NCBI RefSeq assembly: GCF_004403395.1
Contig: NZ_SOGN01000016.1
Coordinates: 72,935-136,934, forward strand
Reading direction: 5' to 3'
DNA length: 64,000 bases
Source: Cryobacterium cheniae
Lineage (GTDB): Bacteria > Actinomycetota > Actinomycetes > Actinomycetales > Microbacteriaceae
Below the pieces are notes generated by a model that was not told where the DNA came from, did no database searches, and was given only the letters and a program-made list of their open reading frames with translations. Positions 19,726-29,609 of the stretch are shown here, piece after piece; position 1 is the first letter of the stretch; every line of letters starts with the position of its first letter. The translations under genes and the position numbers were made by a program.

Positions 19726-20712
19726 GTGAACAGCCCCGAAGTCGCCCCCAATTTCACGCACCCCGACCGCAACCTTGCGATGGAATTGGTGCGGGCCACC
19801 GAGGCCGCAGCGATTCGAGCGGTTCCGTTCATCGGCCGTGGCGACAAGAACGCCGCCGACAAGGCAGCCGTCGATGCCATGCGCGTCTTCCTCGGCACCG
19901 TCAACTTCGACGGACTCATCGTCATCGGCGAGGGTGAGAAGGACGAAGCCCCCATGCTCTTCAACGGTGAGCGCGTCGGCAACGGCAAAGGCCCGTCCTG
20001 CGACATCGCGGTCGACCCGATCGATGGCACCAGCCTCACCGCCGCCGGACGCCAGAACGCCCTGTCCGTGATCGCGGTTTCCTCCCGCGGCACCATGCTC
20101 GACGCGTCATCCGTGTTCTACATGGACAAGATCGTCACGGGTGCGGCCGGCCGCGGAGTCGTCAGCCTGGACGCGCCGATCGGCGACAACATCCGCGAGC
20201 TGTCCAAGGCGACCGGCAAGCCGGTCGGCGAGATGGTCCTCGCCGTTCTCGACCGTCCCCGTCACGCCGAACTGATTGATGCCATCCGCAGCGCCGGAGC
20301 CGGCACCCGGCTGATGAGCGACGGCGACGTCGCCGGCGGCATCAACGCGGCCCGCTGGCAAACGCGCATCGACATGTGCGTCGGTATGGGTGGCAGCCCC
20401 GAGGGCATCACCACGGCCTGCGCGCTCAAGGCCATCGGCGGCTACATGCAGGGTCGTCTCGCCCCGAAGGATGACGCGGAGCGCGCGGGTGCCGTCGCGG
20501 CCGGTCTCGACGTCGACAAGCTGCTCGAACTCGACGACATGGTCAGTGGCGATAACACCTTCTTCGTCGCCACGGGCGTGACGGATGGCGGACTCGTCGA
20601 CGGCGTGCGCCGCCAGGGTCCGATCATCCGAACCGAGAGCATCGTGCTTCGCTCGAAGTCCGGCACCTCGCGTCGCGTGATCGGCGAGCACCTCGCCTCG
20701 AAGTGGCTGTAG
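19726..20712 (+). CDS. glpX: Class II fructose-1,6-bisphosphatase
   Basis: 328 residues. Hydrolyses fructose 1,6-bisphosphate to fructose 6-phosphate in gluconeogenesis; GlpX is the usual essential form in actinobacteria. Motifs: metal-binding GEGEKDEAPML, DPIDGTSL (the lithium-sensitive phosphatase core) and GMGGSPEGITTACALK. GTG 19726 follows AAGGA by 6 bases and is preferred over ATG 19681. Pairing with divergent fbaA puts opposite glycolytic and gluconeogenic steps next to each other. Confidence 0.95.
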   Translation: MNSPEVAPNFTHPDRNLAMELVRATEAAAIRAVPFIGRGDKNAADKAAVDAMRVFLGTVNFDGLIVIGEGEKDEAPMLFNGERVGNGKGPSCDIAVDPIDGTSLTAAGRQNALSVIAVSSRGTMLDASSVFYMDKIVTGAAGRGVVSLDAPIGDNIRELSKATGKPVGEMVLAVLDRPRHAELIDAIRSAGAGTRLMSDGDVAGGINAARWQTRIDMCVGMGGSPEGITTACALKAIGGYMQGRLAPKDDAERAGAVAAGLDVDKLLELDDMVSGDNTFFVATGVTDGGLVDGVRRQGPIIRTESIVLRSKSGTSRRVIGEHLASKWL

Positions 20713-20774
20713 CCCGCTGGCTGTAGCCCGCGGGCCCGGGGTGCGATCGGCGCGTTGATCCACCGCGCGTCGCC

Positions 20775-20847
20775 GCCGAGAATCGCTCGACACACCGAGA
20801 ATCGCCGTTCCGACGGCGATTCTCGGCGTTAACGGCGATTCTCGGCG
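20775..20847. repeat. Palindromic repeats between glpX and rmuC
   Basis: A perfect 14-bp inverted repeat (ccgagaatcgccgt at 20795-20808, acggcgattctcgg at 20813-20826) with a 4-base loop is flanked by further copies of each arm (about 20775-20786 and 20831-20847). It sits between convergent genes and reaches the rmuC stop. It would make a strong hairpin in both directions, so it is likely a bidirectional terminator. Confidence 0.75.
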
Positions 20848-22221
20848 TCAGTCGGTGCGGGATGCGGCTGGCGCCAGCGCCGCGCTTTCCAGTGTTGCGG
20901 TCTCGAGCGCCGCGGTTTCCAACTCCGACACGAATTCCCACGCCGCCAGTTCGCGCGGGGTGTCTTCGATGCCCGCCAGCGGCGCCAGCACCTTCGACTC
21001 GTCGAGGGCGTTGAGTTTGCGCGCGGTGGGCAGCACCTGGCGTTCCATCGACCCGACGAAGCCGTTGTAGTCCTTCACCGTGCGCTCGATCGACCGACCC
21101 AGTTTCTCGATGTGGGTGGCCGTGGTGGCCAGGCGCGCGTACAGCTCCCGGCTGAGGTCGAAAAGGACCTTGGCGTCCTGTGTGAGCACGTCTTGCTGCC
21201 AGGTGAAGGCCACGGTCTTGAGCACCGACCACAGCGTCACCGGAGAGGCGAGCGCCACCCGCTTCGAGAACGCGAACTCCATGATGGACGGGTCGGCCTC
21301 CAGTGCCGAGGACACCAGTGACTCGCTCGGGATGAAGGCGATCACGATCTCCGGCGACGCCTCCAGACCCTGCCAGTAGGCCTTGCCGCCCAGGGTGGTG
21401 ATGTGGTCGCGCACGGCCTTGACGTGCGCCTTCATGTAGACGGCCCGCTGGGCGCCCAGGGCGCCGGTGGCGGTGACCGGAATCTGACTGGCTTCGAGGA
21501 ACGCCGTGAACGGCACCTTCGCGTCGACGGCGATGTTCTTGCCGCCGGGCAGGTGCACGACCATGTCGGGGCGGCCCGCGCCGGCGTCCGAGGTGATGCT
21601 CGACTGCACGTCGAAGTCGACCCGCTCGATCAGGCCGGCCGCCTCGACCACGCTGCGCAGCTGGGTTTCGCCCCAGACCCCGCGCGTGTTGTTGGCGCGC
21701 AGGGCCGACGCGAGCGACTCAGCGGTGCTCCGCAGGCGCTCCTCCGACTCGGTGGCCGACCGCAGCTGCTGGCTGAGCTCGCCGTGTTGCAGGCTGCGCT
21801 GGGCCTCCAGTTCGGCGACCTTCTGCTGCATGTCCTGCAGGCTCTCCTTGACCGGTGCGAGGGCCTGGAGAACCTTGCTCTCCTGCTTCTGCTGCTCGGT
21901 GCGGGCCTCCTGGTCATCACGCTGACGGTCACTCAGTTCGCGGTACTGCCGCCCCGCATCTGCGACCTGCCCGCGCAGGGCGTCGGCCGTGGCCTGAACC
22001 GCGGCCACCTCTTCGCGCAGGATGGACTGGACACCGGCCTCCCGTGCACGCACCTCGGCCAGAGCCAGTTGATGGCGGGCCTCGGTCACGAGCGGATCGT
22101 CGGTGCCGGACGCACCCCGGCTACGGCGCTCCGCGGCCCGGGCCGTGAGGACCAGCGTGAGCAGGGTGCCGAGCAGGGCGCCGACGACGAGGCCGAGAAA
22201 AAGACTGAACCAGGAATCCAT
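20848..22221 (-). CDS. rmuC: DNA recombination protein RmuC
   Basis: 457 residues. An N-terminal transmembrane helix (residues 6-26) is followed by a long coiled coil (about 50-190, rich in Q, E and R), then the RmuC domain. Within the domain, NNTRGVWGETQLRSVVEAAGL and VDAKVPFTAFLEA carry the restriction-nuclease-like core. RmuC limits recombination at inverted repeats. ATG 22221 is the membrane-anchor start; the frame upstream of it is only the shadow of the next gene. Confidence 0.93.
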   Translation of the reverse strand: MDSWFSLFLGLVVGALLGTLLTLVLTARAAERRSRGASGTDDPLVTEARHQLALAEVRAREAGVQSILREEVAAVQATADALRGQVADAGRQYRELSDRQRDDQEARTEQQKQESKVLQALAPVKESLQDMQQKVAELEAQRSLQHGELSQQLRSATESEERLRSTAESLASALRANNTRGVWGETQLRSVVEAAGLIERVDFDVQSSITSDAGAGRPDMVVHLPGGKNIAVDAKVPFTAFLEASQIPVTATGALGAQRAVYMKAHVKAVRDHITTLGGKAYWQGLEASPEIVIAFIPSESLVSSALEADPSIMEFAFSKRVALASPVTLWSVLKTVAFTWQQDVLTQDAKVLFDLSRELYARLATTATHIEKLGRSIERTVKDYNGFVGSMERQVLPTARKLNALDESKVLAPLAGIEDTPRELAAWEFVSELETAALETATLESAALAPAASRTD

Positions 22222-22322
22222 GGTTCCACTCTGCCAGTGGCCACCGACATTGCCCGGGCCGGTGCCGGCACGGCTGCCGCCACGGTGCAGCGCCGGGCGC
22301 CCGGGGTCGTACCGGCGGGCGC

Positions 22323-22940
22323 TTAGCTGAGCGCCATCGGGCCGTGCGTGGCGGACTTCTCCTGCATGGCGACCGGCCCGATGGCGCCGATCGTGACGCC
22401 GGTGATCCGCGCCAGCTCCTCGACGGTGCCGGCCCCGTGCCGGTCGGCCGCGTGGATCATGATGGCCGCGCAGGCTTCCGCGTCGGCAAGGGCGTCGTGG
22501 TGCGCGAAACCCTCGAAGCCGGCGGCCATCGCGGCGACCGGGAGCCGGTAGGAGTCGAGGTGGTAGGTGCGGCGGGCCACCTGCAGGCTGCAGACGTAGT
22601 TGAAGTCGGGCACGATCAGACCGGCGACGGTGGACGACGTCTTGATCACACCGAGGTCGAACCCGGCGTTGTGGGCCACCAGGTGGTCGTCGCCGGCGAA
22701 GGCGACCAGGTCGGGCAGTTGCTCGGCCCAGGTGGCTGCGCCCGCGACATCCGTCGGCCGGATGCCGTGGATCTTGATGTTCCAGGCCAGGAAGATGTCG
22801 TGCCCGACGGCCGGCTTGATGAACCAGGCCACGCGGTCCACCACTTGGCCGTCGCGAACCTTCACCAGCCCCACCGAGCACGCCGAAGCGCTGGAGGAGT
22901 TGGCGGTCTCGAAGTCGATGGCGGTGAAGTTGACTGGCAC
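22323..22940 (-). CDS. DnaQ-like 3'-5' exonuclease
   Basis: 205 residues of the DEDD exonuclease superfamily. The three Exo motifs are visible: DFET at 9-12, HNAGFD near 95-100, and HHDALADAEACA for Exo III. It resembles the stand-alone epsilon-like exonucleases of actinobacteria rather than a polymerase subunit. It could trim DNA or RNA ends in repair. It lies just upstream of rmuC on the same strand, a plausible repair pair. Confidence 0.88.
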   Translation of the reverse strand: MPVNFTAIDFETANSSSASACSVGLVKVRDGQVVDRVAWFIKPAVGHDIFLAWNIKIHGIRPTDVAGAATWAEQLPDLVAFAGDDHLVAHNAGFDLGVIKTSSTVAGLIVPDFNYVCSLQVARRTYHLDSYRLPVAAMAAGFEGFAHHDALADAEACAAIMIHAADRHGAGTVEELARITGVTIGAIGPVAMQEKSATHGPMALS

Positions 22941-23010
22941 CGCTTCATCCTTTCACGGGCCGCCGACGGTGCGGCCCGCCCGGGCCGACCGGACCGCGGG
23001 CCGCAGGCGG

Positions 23011-23016
23011 TACGAT
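23011..23016 (+). promoter_or_regulatory. Probable -10 element (TACGAT) before ychF
   Basis: TACGAT ends eight bases before the GTG at 23025 and no Shine-Dalgarno sequence intervenes. This fits a leaderless transcript, as for three other genes in the core region. Confidence 0.4.
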
Positions 23017-23024
23017 TGACTCTC

Positions 23025-24113
<1,089 letters not shown>

Positions 24114-24392
24114 TCGATTCTTGCTCTGACCAGGATTTTAGATTTGAGTGGTCCGGTTTTCGGCTGAGTTTGGGGTTGACTGACTCCTGGACGGCGGTGC
24201 GTTGTCAGCCGTGACCGTGATGTACGCGTCGACTTCTTCGGCAGTTTGAGGCTGGTTAGGTTCCGCGTACTAGGCACCGGCGCAGTCGACGATCAGGACA
24301 CGGTCCATGTCTGATCCCGGTCGTGGCACGCACAGCATTCATGCTGCGCTCTTGTTGCGCCGATGCCGACGATTGCCAACGACCTCCAGCAA

Positions 24393-24752
24393 CTAGTTAG
24401 TCTCAGCTTCACACCAGCTGGTGAGGATCTCGGCGGTAGTGGCCGCCAGCTCTTCCAGCCGCTCTCGTGGCAGTGTCTTCATCTTGAGGCCAATTGCCCA
24501 GCCGTCTGTGTGCCCCTTGGCGAGATAGGCGAGCTTCGTTCCGAGGTCGCGCTCCGCGAGGAGAATCTTCCATCGCCCAAGCTCACGCTTGCTGTGCCCC
24601 GGAGCGCGGAGGCTGACAAGTAGCCGTTCTTCTTCACCCTGGTCCTTCTGCAGCGTGTCAAGGTGTCTAAACCAACCGGGCACAGCTTCCGAATTCTTGG
24701 GATCGAAGTAGTTCTCCTTCGTCTCCTCGACGGGAATCTCATCATGGTTCAA
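24393..24752 (-). CDS. Hypothetical protein (island)
   Basis: 119 residues, not recognised. The acidic N-terminus (NHDEIPVEETKENYFDP) leads into two predicted helices, with RELGRWKILLAERDLGTKL in the middle and LPRERLEELAATTAEILTSW at the end. There is no signal peptide or membrane helix. First gene inside the island after ychF; it reads toward ychF, and its composition is less GC-rich than the core genes. Confidence 0.55.
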   Translation of the reverse strand: MNHDEIPVEETKENYFDPKNSEAVPGWFRHLDTLQKDQGEEERLLVSLRAPGHSKRELGRWKILLAERDLGTKLAYLAKGHTDGWAIGLKMKTLPRERLEELAATTAEILTSWCEAETN

Positions 24753-24865
24753 AAAGGCTCAGTCTGCAGGAGGCGCTGATGGCATGGCCGAGGGACGGGC
24801 GGAAGGTGCGACCGAACTGCTAGGCCGCCACCGTCCCGGCGGGCGTCGGATCTTCGATTGAGCGC

Positions 24866-24979
24866 GTGACATTTGTGTGGCGCTGCGCGTGCTGCAAGGC
24901 CTACTTGTACGTAACCAAAGATCCCGATGGGCGTTGCGACCTCTCGGGCCGCCGGAAGCTCACACCTCACGTCGCGTGA
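24866..24979 (+). CDS. Possible small cysteine-rich protein
   Basis: A 37-codon frame from GTG 24866 to TGA 24977-24979, with WRCACCKAYLYV and a third distal cysteine (GRC), like half of a zinc ribbon. It lies in the 316-bp gap 24,753-25,068. No good ribosome-binding site is seen, so it may be a decayed fragment. Nothing else is evident in the gap. Confidence 0.25.
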   Translation: MTFVWRCACCKAYLYVTKDPDGRCDLSGRRKLTPHVA

Positions 24980-25068
24980 AGACCAGAGTTTGGCCCGACG
25001 AAATGACGCCTGTCCGGGCAATCCAATCCTCGGCCGGTAGCTCCTATGGCGGTCTGATTAACGCCAGG

Positions 25069-26112
25069 TCACGCCCTCGCTAGTCGTTCTAGGTCGTGGA
25101 AGCCGTCCCATACCTGGAAGCCGACGAATCCAACGACAGCGACGATGAGCGCGAGCGCTGCAATCTTGACTTGCGGAGCTACGACAGTTCCGTCAAGCAC
25201 AGCGACGACGATGCTGAACTTGTCGACGGTTTTGCGGCCCTTGGTGATGAAGCCGATCCGTGTGAGCTGGCTCTTCGTAGTCTCGTCAAGGCGAGACTCG
25301 AGTTCCACGACCTGATCCGCCGACAGTGCCCCCCAGGCGTCTACAACGCCGGGTCGTCCGAGCAGTGCCCCGAGCAGCTCCCCGACGATACCAGGGGCAC
25401 CGTCGGCGAGCTTGTCCGGGATCGTTTCGACGAGCTTGTCGAACTTGGTTTGAAAGCTATGGGGCATCATCTTGCGCAGCTTGTTCACGACCCACTCGAC
25501 GATGCGAACGGCTGCCCTCTTGAGCCATGAGAGTGCGCTCTTGACGGCCTCGAACGCCTCGTTGGCCTTTTCGGCCACCACGGCAGCGATGCCTCTCCAT
25601 CCGCCTACAACAGCTGCGTGCACAGTAGGGCTCTTCGCGAGCTCGACGAGCTCTGTGCCTCCGGCATTCTGCAGTTCGTCGAACTTTCCGTGAACCGAGT
25701 CGGGCAGCTTCCTTGGCGTGGGTTCAATGACGCCGTCCGCCGCGCCCTTCAAGACCGCCACCTGGACCCGCGCTTCATCGAAAGAAATGGAGCCGTCATC
25801 AACCCCCATTTCCGTGAAGACGACCGAGGGCTCCTGGCTGGCGGTCAGGAGAACACTCGTGACCTCGAGATTGCCGAGCAGAATATCGATGCCTCCGCGA
25901 TCGCCTGCCGCGTCGACGGCAATATCGGCCTCACTTAGCAAGCGGTCGATTCTCGCGTCGAGTTCACCGTCCGGGTCGTCGATCCCCTCGGCCGAAAACG
26001 GAGCGAACTCACCTTCGCCGACCGGCGCCGCGATTTCGGCGAATGCGATCACATTTTCCGCGCTCAACCGCCAACTTTCCGTCGCAGCCACGACGTTGTC
26101 CGTATTTTCCAT
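25069..26112 (-). CDS. Unknown protein with helical core and C-terminal membrane anchor
   Basis: 347 residues, starting at ATG 26112 with GAAGGAGAGG 3 bases upstream. Residues 1-160 are acidic. A central amphipathic and basic stretch (ALSWLKRAAVRIVEWVVNKLRKM) could bind membrane, and the C-terminus holds hydrophobic helices (VVAVLDGTVVAPQVKIAALA and a tail-anchor helix ending GFVGFQVWDGF). Not a recognised family. It is divergent from the degenerate subtilase with 92 bases between starts, so the two are probably co-controlled. A membrane-acting effector paired with a protease-like sensor is a hypothesis only. Confidence 0.6.
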   Translation of the reverse strand: MENTDNVVAATESWRLSAENVIAFAEIAAPVGEGEFAPFSAEGIDDPDGELDARIDRLLSEADIAVDAAGDRGGIDILLGNLEVTSVLLTASQEPSVVFTEMGVDDGSISFDEARVQVAVLKGAADGVIEPTPRKLPDSVHGKFDELQNAGGTELVELAKSPTVHAAVVGGWRGIAAVVAEKANEAFEAVKSALSWLKRAAVRIVEWVVNKLRKMMPHSFQTKFDKLVETIPDKLADGAPGIVGELLGALLGRPGVVDAWGALSADQVVELESRLDETTKSQLTRIGFITKGRKTVDKFSIVVAVLDGTVVAPQVKIAALALIVAVVGFVGFQVWDGFHDLERLARA

Positions 26113-26155
26113 GACCTCTCCTTCGAGCTTTTCTTGTCCAGGGGGGTGGTTGCTA

Positions 26156-26170
26156 CCGAGGTCGCCTCGG
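26156..26170. promoter_or_regulatory. Palindrome in divergent promoter region
   Basis: ccgagg-tcg-cctcgg is a 6-bp inverted repeat with a 3-base spacer midway between the two divergent starts (26,112 and 26,205). It is placed to act as an operator for both genes, though no regulator gene is adjacent. Confidence 0.35.
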
Positions 26171-26204
26171 GGTATGTATCGAGTAGTGGGAAGGTAGCAG
26201 AGCA

Positions 26205-27671
26205 ATGGGAAATGAAGAAGAGGATTGCTTTACGCTCTTTGACAATGGAGCAACGGGGTGCATGAATGCGCCTCGATCGGAGACGATCTCTCTTTCCAAC
26301 ACGCGATTTCTCGTGCTGACCTCCCCGGACGACTACGTTGCAGTTCTGAATTCGGTTCGCAACCTCGGCTTGCGGGTGAGGCCATATCGCCTTATCCCCG
26401 TGCTCGAAATCGACTCGAACCCCGGTCAGGCCAAGCAGATCAGCAGCCTCCCGGGAGTTGAGCAGGTCATACCCGCGCTCGGGGCACTCGAGCAGTCGCG
26501 CACGTTCGCGAACGGTATCGATGTGCTTCTTCAAATCGCGCGAGCGCAGAATTCGAGGGATCGAGACGGGCTTTTATTCCCGGGGCGCGCCGTCGGCGAT
26601 CCGCAAGGCTATCCGGTGCACACGCGCGACCGCGGAATCGAACTCGATGATGAGCTCGATTGGCCCGCGCCCCCCGCGCTCGTGCCCGTCATTAACCTCA
26701 GTGCCGGTCCCGCGTCGCCTGTTTTCCCCTTCGTGTCGAACGACATCGTCAATGTCGCGACGCTGGCAGGTTCCGTCGACGACGTTCTGTTCGTGTTGGC
26801 TGCAGGGAACTGCGGCGCGCAAGGTGCAGGATCATTGTCGGCATGGGCACGTGCCCCTTGGGTACTGTCAGTTGGTGCGACAGCCGACGAGACGGGGTCC
26901 AAGCTCGCTCCGTACTCCGCGATCGGAACACGAGATGAACCAAATTCTGGACCGGACCTTGTGGCGGACGGGCGCTCATACGTAGCACCTCACCCTGAGG
27001 GAACGTCGTTCGCAGCCCCAAAGGTGACCTACCTCGTAAGGGTCATAGTCGCGGCGATCTGCCAGCTGGGTCGCGAAATCCGTGTGCAGGAGGGCGCGGA
27101 CCCTCATGGTGTTCCCCTCGTGGGATACGGAATTGTCGATCGATTCGGATCTTCGATCTGGACCAACGCGCGTGAGCTCGTTCCCATCACTGCACTTCCC
27201 GTGGTCGGCATCGACCCCACGGCCGTCGCTGCTTGCCTCGCGGTCGCTAGGCACGCGGGCGCTGTTTTGGACGTGATTGGCACCCCTAAGATCGTCCGCT
27301 CACTGCTGCTCGAGGCGGCCAGGCCGATGCCAGGTTACGACGTTCACCAGGTCGGTGCGGGCTTCGTCAACACAAATGCTGTCCTCGACCGCCTCGCGGA
27401 GATAAGCGGTCTCCAGGTGGTGCGTCTGTTCGGAGGCGCAGGTATTTCTCTCACACACGAGGCTGCGAACGAACTAGCTGCACTGCGGCCATTTGACGCA
27501 CGACAGCTGAGGGAACTGGCGGGCATAATCTCCGTCACCGGCCCGCAGTTCGCATACGACTATCGGGGCGAGCGTGTCGCCGCCCAGCCTCTTCATCCGG
27601 AGGATGTCCGGGATCTGCCAATCTTTGAGCGCACGCTAGGAGTGTCGGCTGGGCCGCTCGACTTACAGTAA
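26205..27671 (+). CDS. Degenerate subtilisin-like (S8) protein
   Basis: 488 residues. Residues about 35-90 resemble an inhibitor-I9-type propeptide (ending LPGVEQVIP). The subtilase core follows: VINLSAG (162-168), oxyanion asparagine N202 in VLAAGNCG, and nucleophile S268 in EGTSFAAPKV. The Asp and His motifs of the triad are not found. Only about 70 residues separate the propeptide from VINLSAG, too short for them. It is thus either a pseudoprotease or one with rearranged catalysis. About 220 C-terminal residues are unassigned. ATG 26205 has GGAAGG upstream. Divergent from a membrane-tail protein. Confidence 0.7.
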   Translation: MGNEEEDCFTLFDNGATGCMNAPRSETISLSNTRFLVLTSPDDYVAVLNSVRNLGLRVRPYRLIPVLEIDSNPGQAKQISSLPGVEQVIPALGALEQSRTFANGIDVLLQIARAQNSRDRDGLLFPGRAVGDPQGYPVHTRDRGIELDDELDWPAPPALVPVINLSAGPASPVFPFVSNDIVNVATLAGSVDDVLFVLAAGNCGAQGAGSLSAWARAPWVLSVGATADETGSKLAPYSAIGTRDEPNSGPDLVADGRSYVAPHPEGTSFAAPKVTYLVRVIVAAICQLGREIRVQEGADPHGVPLVGYGIVDRFGSSIWTNARELVPITALPVVGIDPTAVAACLAVARHAGAVLDVIGTPKIVRSLLLEAARPMPGYDVHQVGAGFVNTNAVLDRLAEISGLQVVRLFGGAGISLTHEAANELAALRPFDARQLRELAGIISVTGPQFAYDYRGERVAAQPLHPEDVRDLPIFERTLGVSAGPLDLQ

Positions 27672-28445
27672 TTTGAGCGCGTCCTGCCTGGTCTGTCCAG
27701 ATCCGCGGTCGACAAGCGAAGCATTTCTCGGAAAAGGCTGCGAAGCTAATTTTTGACGCCGTTCAACTATTTTAGGCAGGGGAGCGGCGACACCGCCGGC
27801 GCATGCGACGCTACTGACGATTTCGCTTGCGCGGTGACGGATCGTTGGGCTGCAGTCAGCCGAATATCTCGGTCGTCGACAGCGAGGTGCATGGCGCCCG
27901 TCGCGCCGGGCTCGGGTCCTAACGGCTCCATGTCGGATTTGCTGTCGGCGTCTCGATGGAAGTCGCCGACGATGTTCGTGCGCTTTCCGGTCCTGGCGCC
28001 AAGGGTATTCGCAAGGGTTAACCCGGGACGGCGACGTCGTGGAGTTCTGTCACTGTCACAGCTAAACATGACGAACTTCGTTGGTTCGTAATTGATAAGG
28101 CCTTGCTTATCGACGTTTGCTGCAGGTGGACTCACGGGGCTGCACATGGCTAGAAAGATTGACTTCCCAGCTCTAGCCTTGGAGTCCTACCCAAGTGCGG
28201 CCACCCACCGCTCAAGCATCCTGCATCATTGGAGCTGCGCGCGGGTGGCAAACCGGATCGTAGAAGATTGCACGTGTGCGCGCTGATCGCAGATGACAGC
28301 GATGCATTCAGTTGTTTCTGACGATCCCACGAAAAGCTGGAGGCTACGTCCACCAGATACGGGGCCCTGTCTCCTTCGACCATGGACTGCGGGGTGTGTC
28401 GAAGAGTACTCTGGCGGCTATGTCGAGCGATTGGTCCTCAGGACA
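27672..28445. other. Gene-poor stretch with a ychF 3'-end remnant
   Basis: About 770 bases with no convincing gene; the reading frames present lack motifs and ribosome-binding sites. The only recognisable element is the ychF remnant at 28,027-28,065. Confidence 0.6.
28027..28065 (+). pseudogene. Remnant of ychF 3' end (second copy)
   Basis: Codons read DGDVVEF followed by CHCHS and TAA, matching the YchF C-terminal DGDVVEF of position 24,063 and diverging straight after it. The match covers gacggcgacgt-gtggagttc. It marks a segment junction about 4.0 kb from the left end. Confidence 0.75.
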
Positions 28446-28766
28446 GTGTCACTCAAACTGAAAAGGAAAGTCCGAAACCGTCTACTGATGGCAGTGGCCT
28501 TTACCTGCTTATTAATCGGCCTGCTGACTAGTGTTGGAGTCGAGAATCTCCTGGCCACTCCGTGTGGCACCTTCGAAATGGGTAAAGTCTTGAATGAGGT
28601 CTCGGGAACCCCCACACTAATCGTCGGATACGGCGAATGTCTGCACATCGGAGGTGCAGCCATTCCAATCGTTGCCGTCTCCGCGATCTTCGCGCTCGTA
28701 TCGCTCCTCATGGGACTCCTGGCCGGATCCCTCGCGACCCAAGTTGAGGAGGATCCCCCCGTTTAG
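28446..28766 (+). CDS. Small two-helix membrane protein, unknown
   Basis: About 106 residues from GTG 28446 (TTG 28431 is another option). A basic N-terminus (LKLKRKVRNR) precedes a transmembrane helix (LLMAVAFTCLLIGLLTSVG). An external loop with two cysteines follows, then a second helix (AIPIVAVSAIFALVSLLMG), and the acidic end QVEEDPPV. The frame extends upstream to 28,293 without coding character. Not recognised. It is the only gene-like ORF in the 0.8-kb segment between ychF remnants. Confidence 0.5.
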   Translation: MSLKLKRKVRNRLLMAVAFTCLLIGLLTSVGVENLLATPCGTFEMGKVLNEVSGTPTLIVGYGECLHIGGAAIPIVAVSAIFALVSLLMGLLAGSLATQVEEDPPV

Positions 28767-28860
28767 CGAATCTCGCTTGCCCTACGGGTGGACCGGTGGA
28801 GGCTAATGCGCTGGACTCCACTCAAGACGGGGCAATTACTCAAGTCTCGCATCTTATGAG

Positions 28861-29050
28861 GACGGCGATGTGGTGGAGTTGCGTCACGATCCTGTCAACG
28901 GGTAAATAGTCGATTTTAGCCCTGATCAGAATTTTAGGTTCGAATGGTCTTGAGTTTGGCTGAGTGCGGGGTTGACTGGCTTCTGCGCGGCGGTGCGCTG
29001 TCAGCCGCGACCGCGATGTATGCATCGTCTTCTTCGGCAGTTTGAGGCTG
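28861..29050 (+). repeat. Third ychF 3'-end copy with downstream flank
   Basis: Codons 28,861-28,905 read DGDVVELRHDPVNG and TAA, matching the present YchF end. The following 140 bases continue to match 24,114-24,252 (…gcagtttgaggctg). Divergence of about 20% shows this is an old or independently acquired copy. It bounds the 31-kb segment carrying the recombinases. No other gene is seen in 28,767-29,235. Confidence 0.78.
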
Positions 29051-29235
29051 CGGCGATTCGGACTGCAGGGTCGGCGCCGGACTAGCTCAGTCGCTCTCAG
29101 TGTCTGCCTTCACAGGTTGGCCTGCTGACGCACGGGCTCCGTTGATCGGCGCGCCGTCCAGTAGAGGGCGGTGGCACCTGTGGTGTCCCGTCCGGCGGCG
29201 GGCGTTCAAGGTGATGTACGAGGCTGCCGGTCGAC

Positions 29236-29364
29236 CTACTTGCGAGCCGCCTTCGTCTTCAGCGCGTCAATGCGTCGTTGGAGGCGAGCCTTCTCTTTGA
29301 GGCGCGCGGCTTCCGCTTCGAGCTCGCGTGGGGTTCGGTTCTTCGCGCCGAGCGTTCTCGCCAT
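29236..29364 (-). CDS. Small basic helical protein (42 aa)
   Basis: ATG 29364 is preceded by AGAGGAG 6 bases upstream, an excellent ribosome-binding site. The product reads MARTLGAKNRTPRELEAEAA and continues as a charged helix with arginine/lysine and glutamate at heptad-like spacing, ending ALKTKAARK. Two direct copies of TATCAT just upstream of the gene (29,385-29,400 region) could be its -10 element and an operator. Likely a small DNA- or RNA-binding or coiled-coil accessory protein of the element; no function is known. Confidence 0.65.
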   Translation of the reverse strand: MARTLGAKNRTPRELEAEAARLKEKARLQRRIDALKTKAARK

Positions 29365-29609
29365 GTGTTTCTCCTCTGAAAAATGATAGTTTTATGATAA
29401 ATCCGGGTTCGCACAAGGCCTAGCAAACGCCCCAGACTGGGGGTGATGGCGGGATTGAGGCCGCTGATGCTGACCAGGCGCTTGCCAAGTACGTACTCGT
29501 CACGTGCTCGGCGTTTGTGTCTTACCTGATCGAGGAGGGGAGCAAACGAGGTCTGCTGTAATCCCAGGCGGTAACTGTCATCGTCTAACTACCTCGGAGC
29601 AAGAGTTTG

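Noticed and set aside
25069..26112. Bacterial gasdermin
   Set aside because: A protease-like gene is adjacent, but the protein does not show a gasdermin-like beta-rich N-terminal domain, and the neighbour lacks two of the three catalytic residues.
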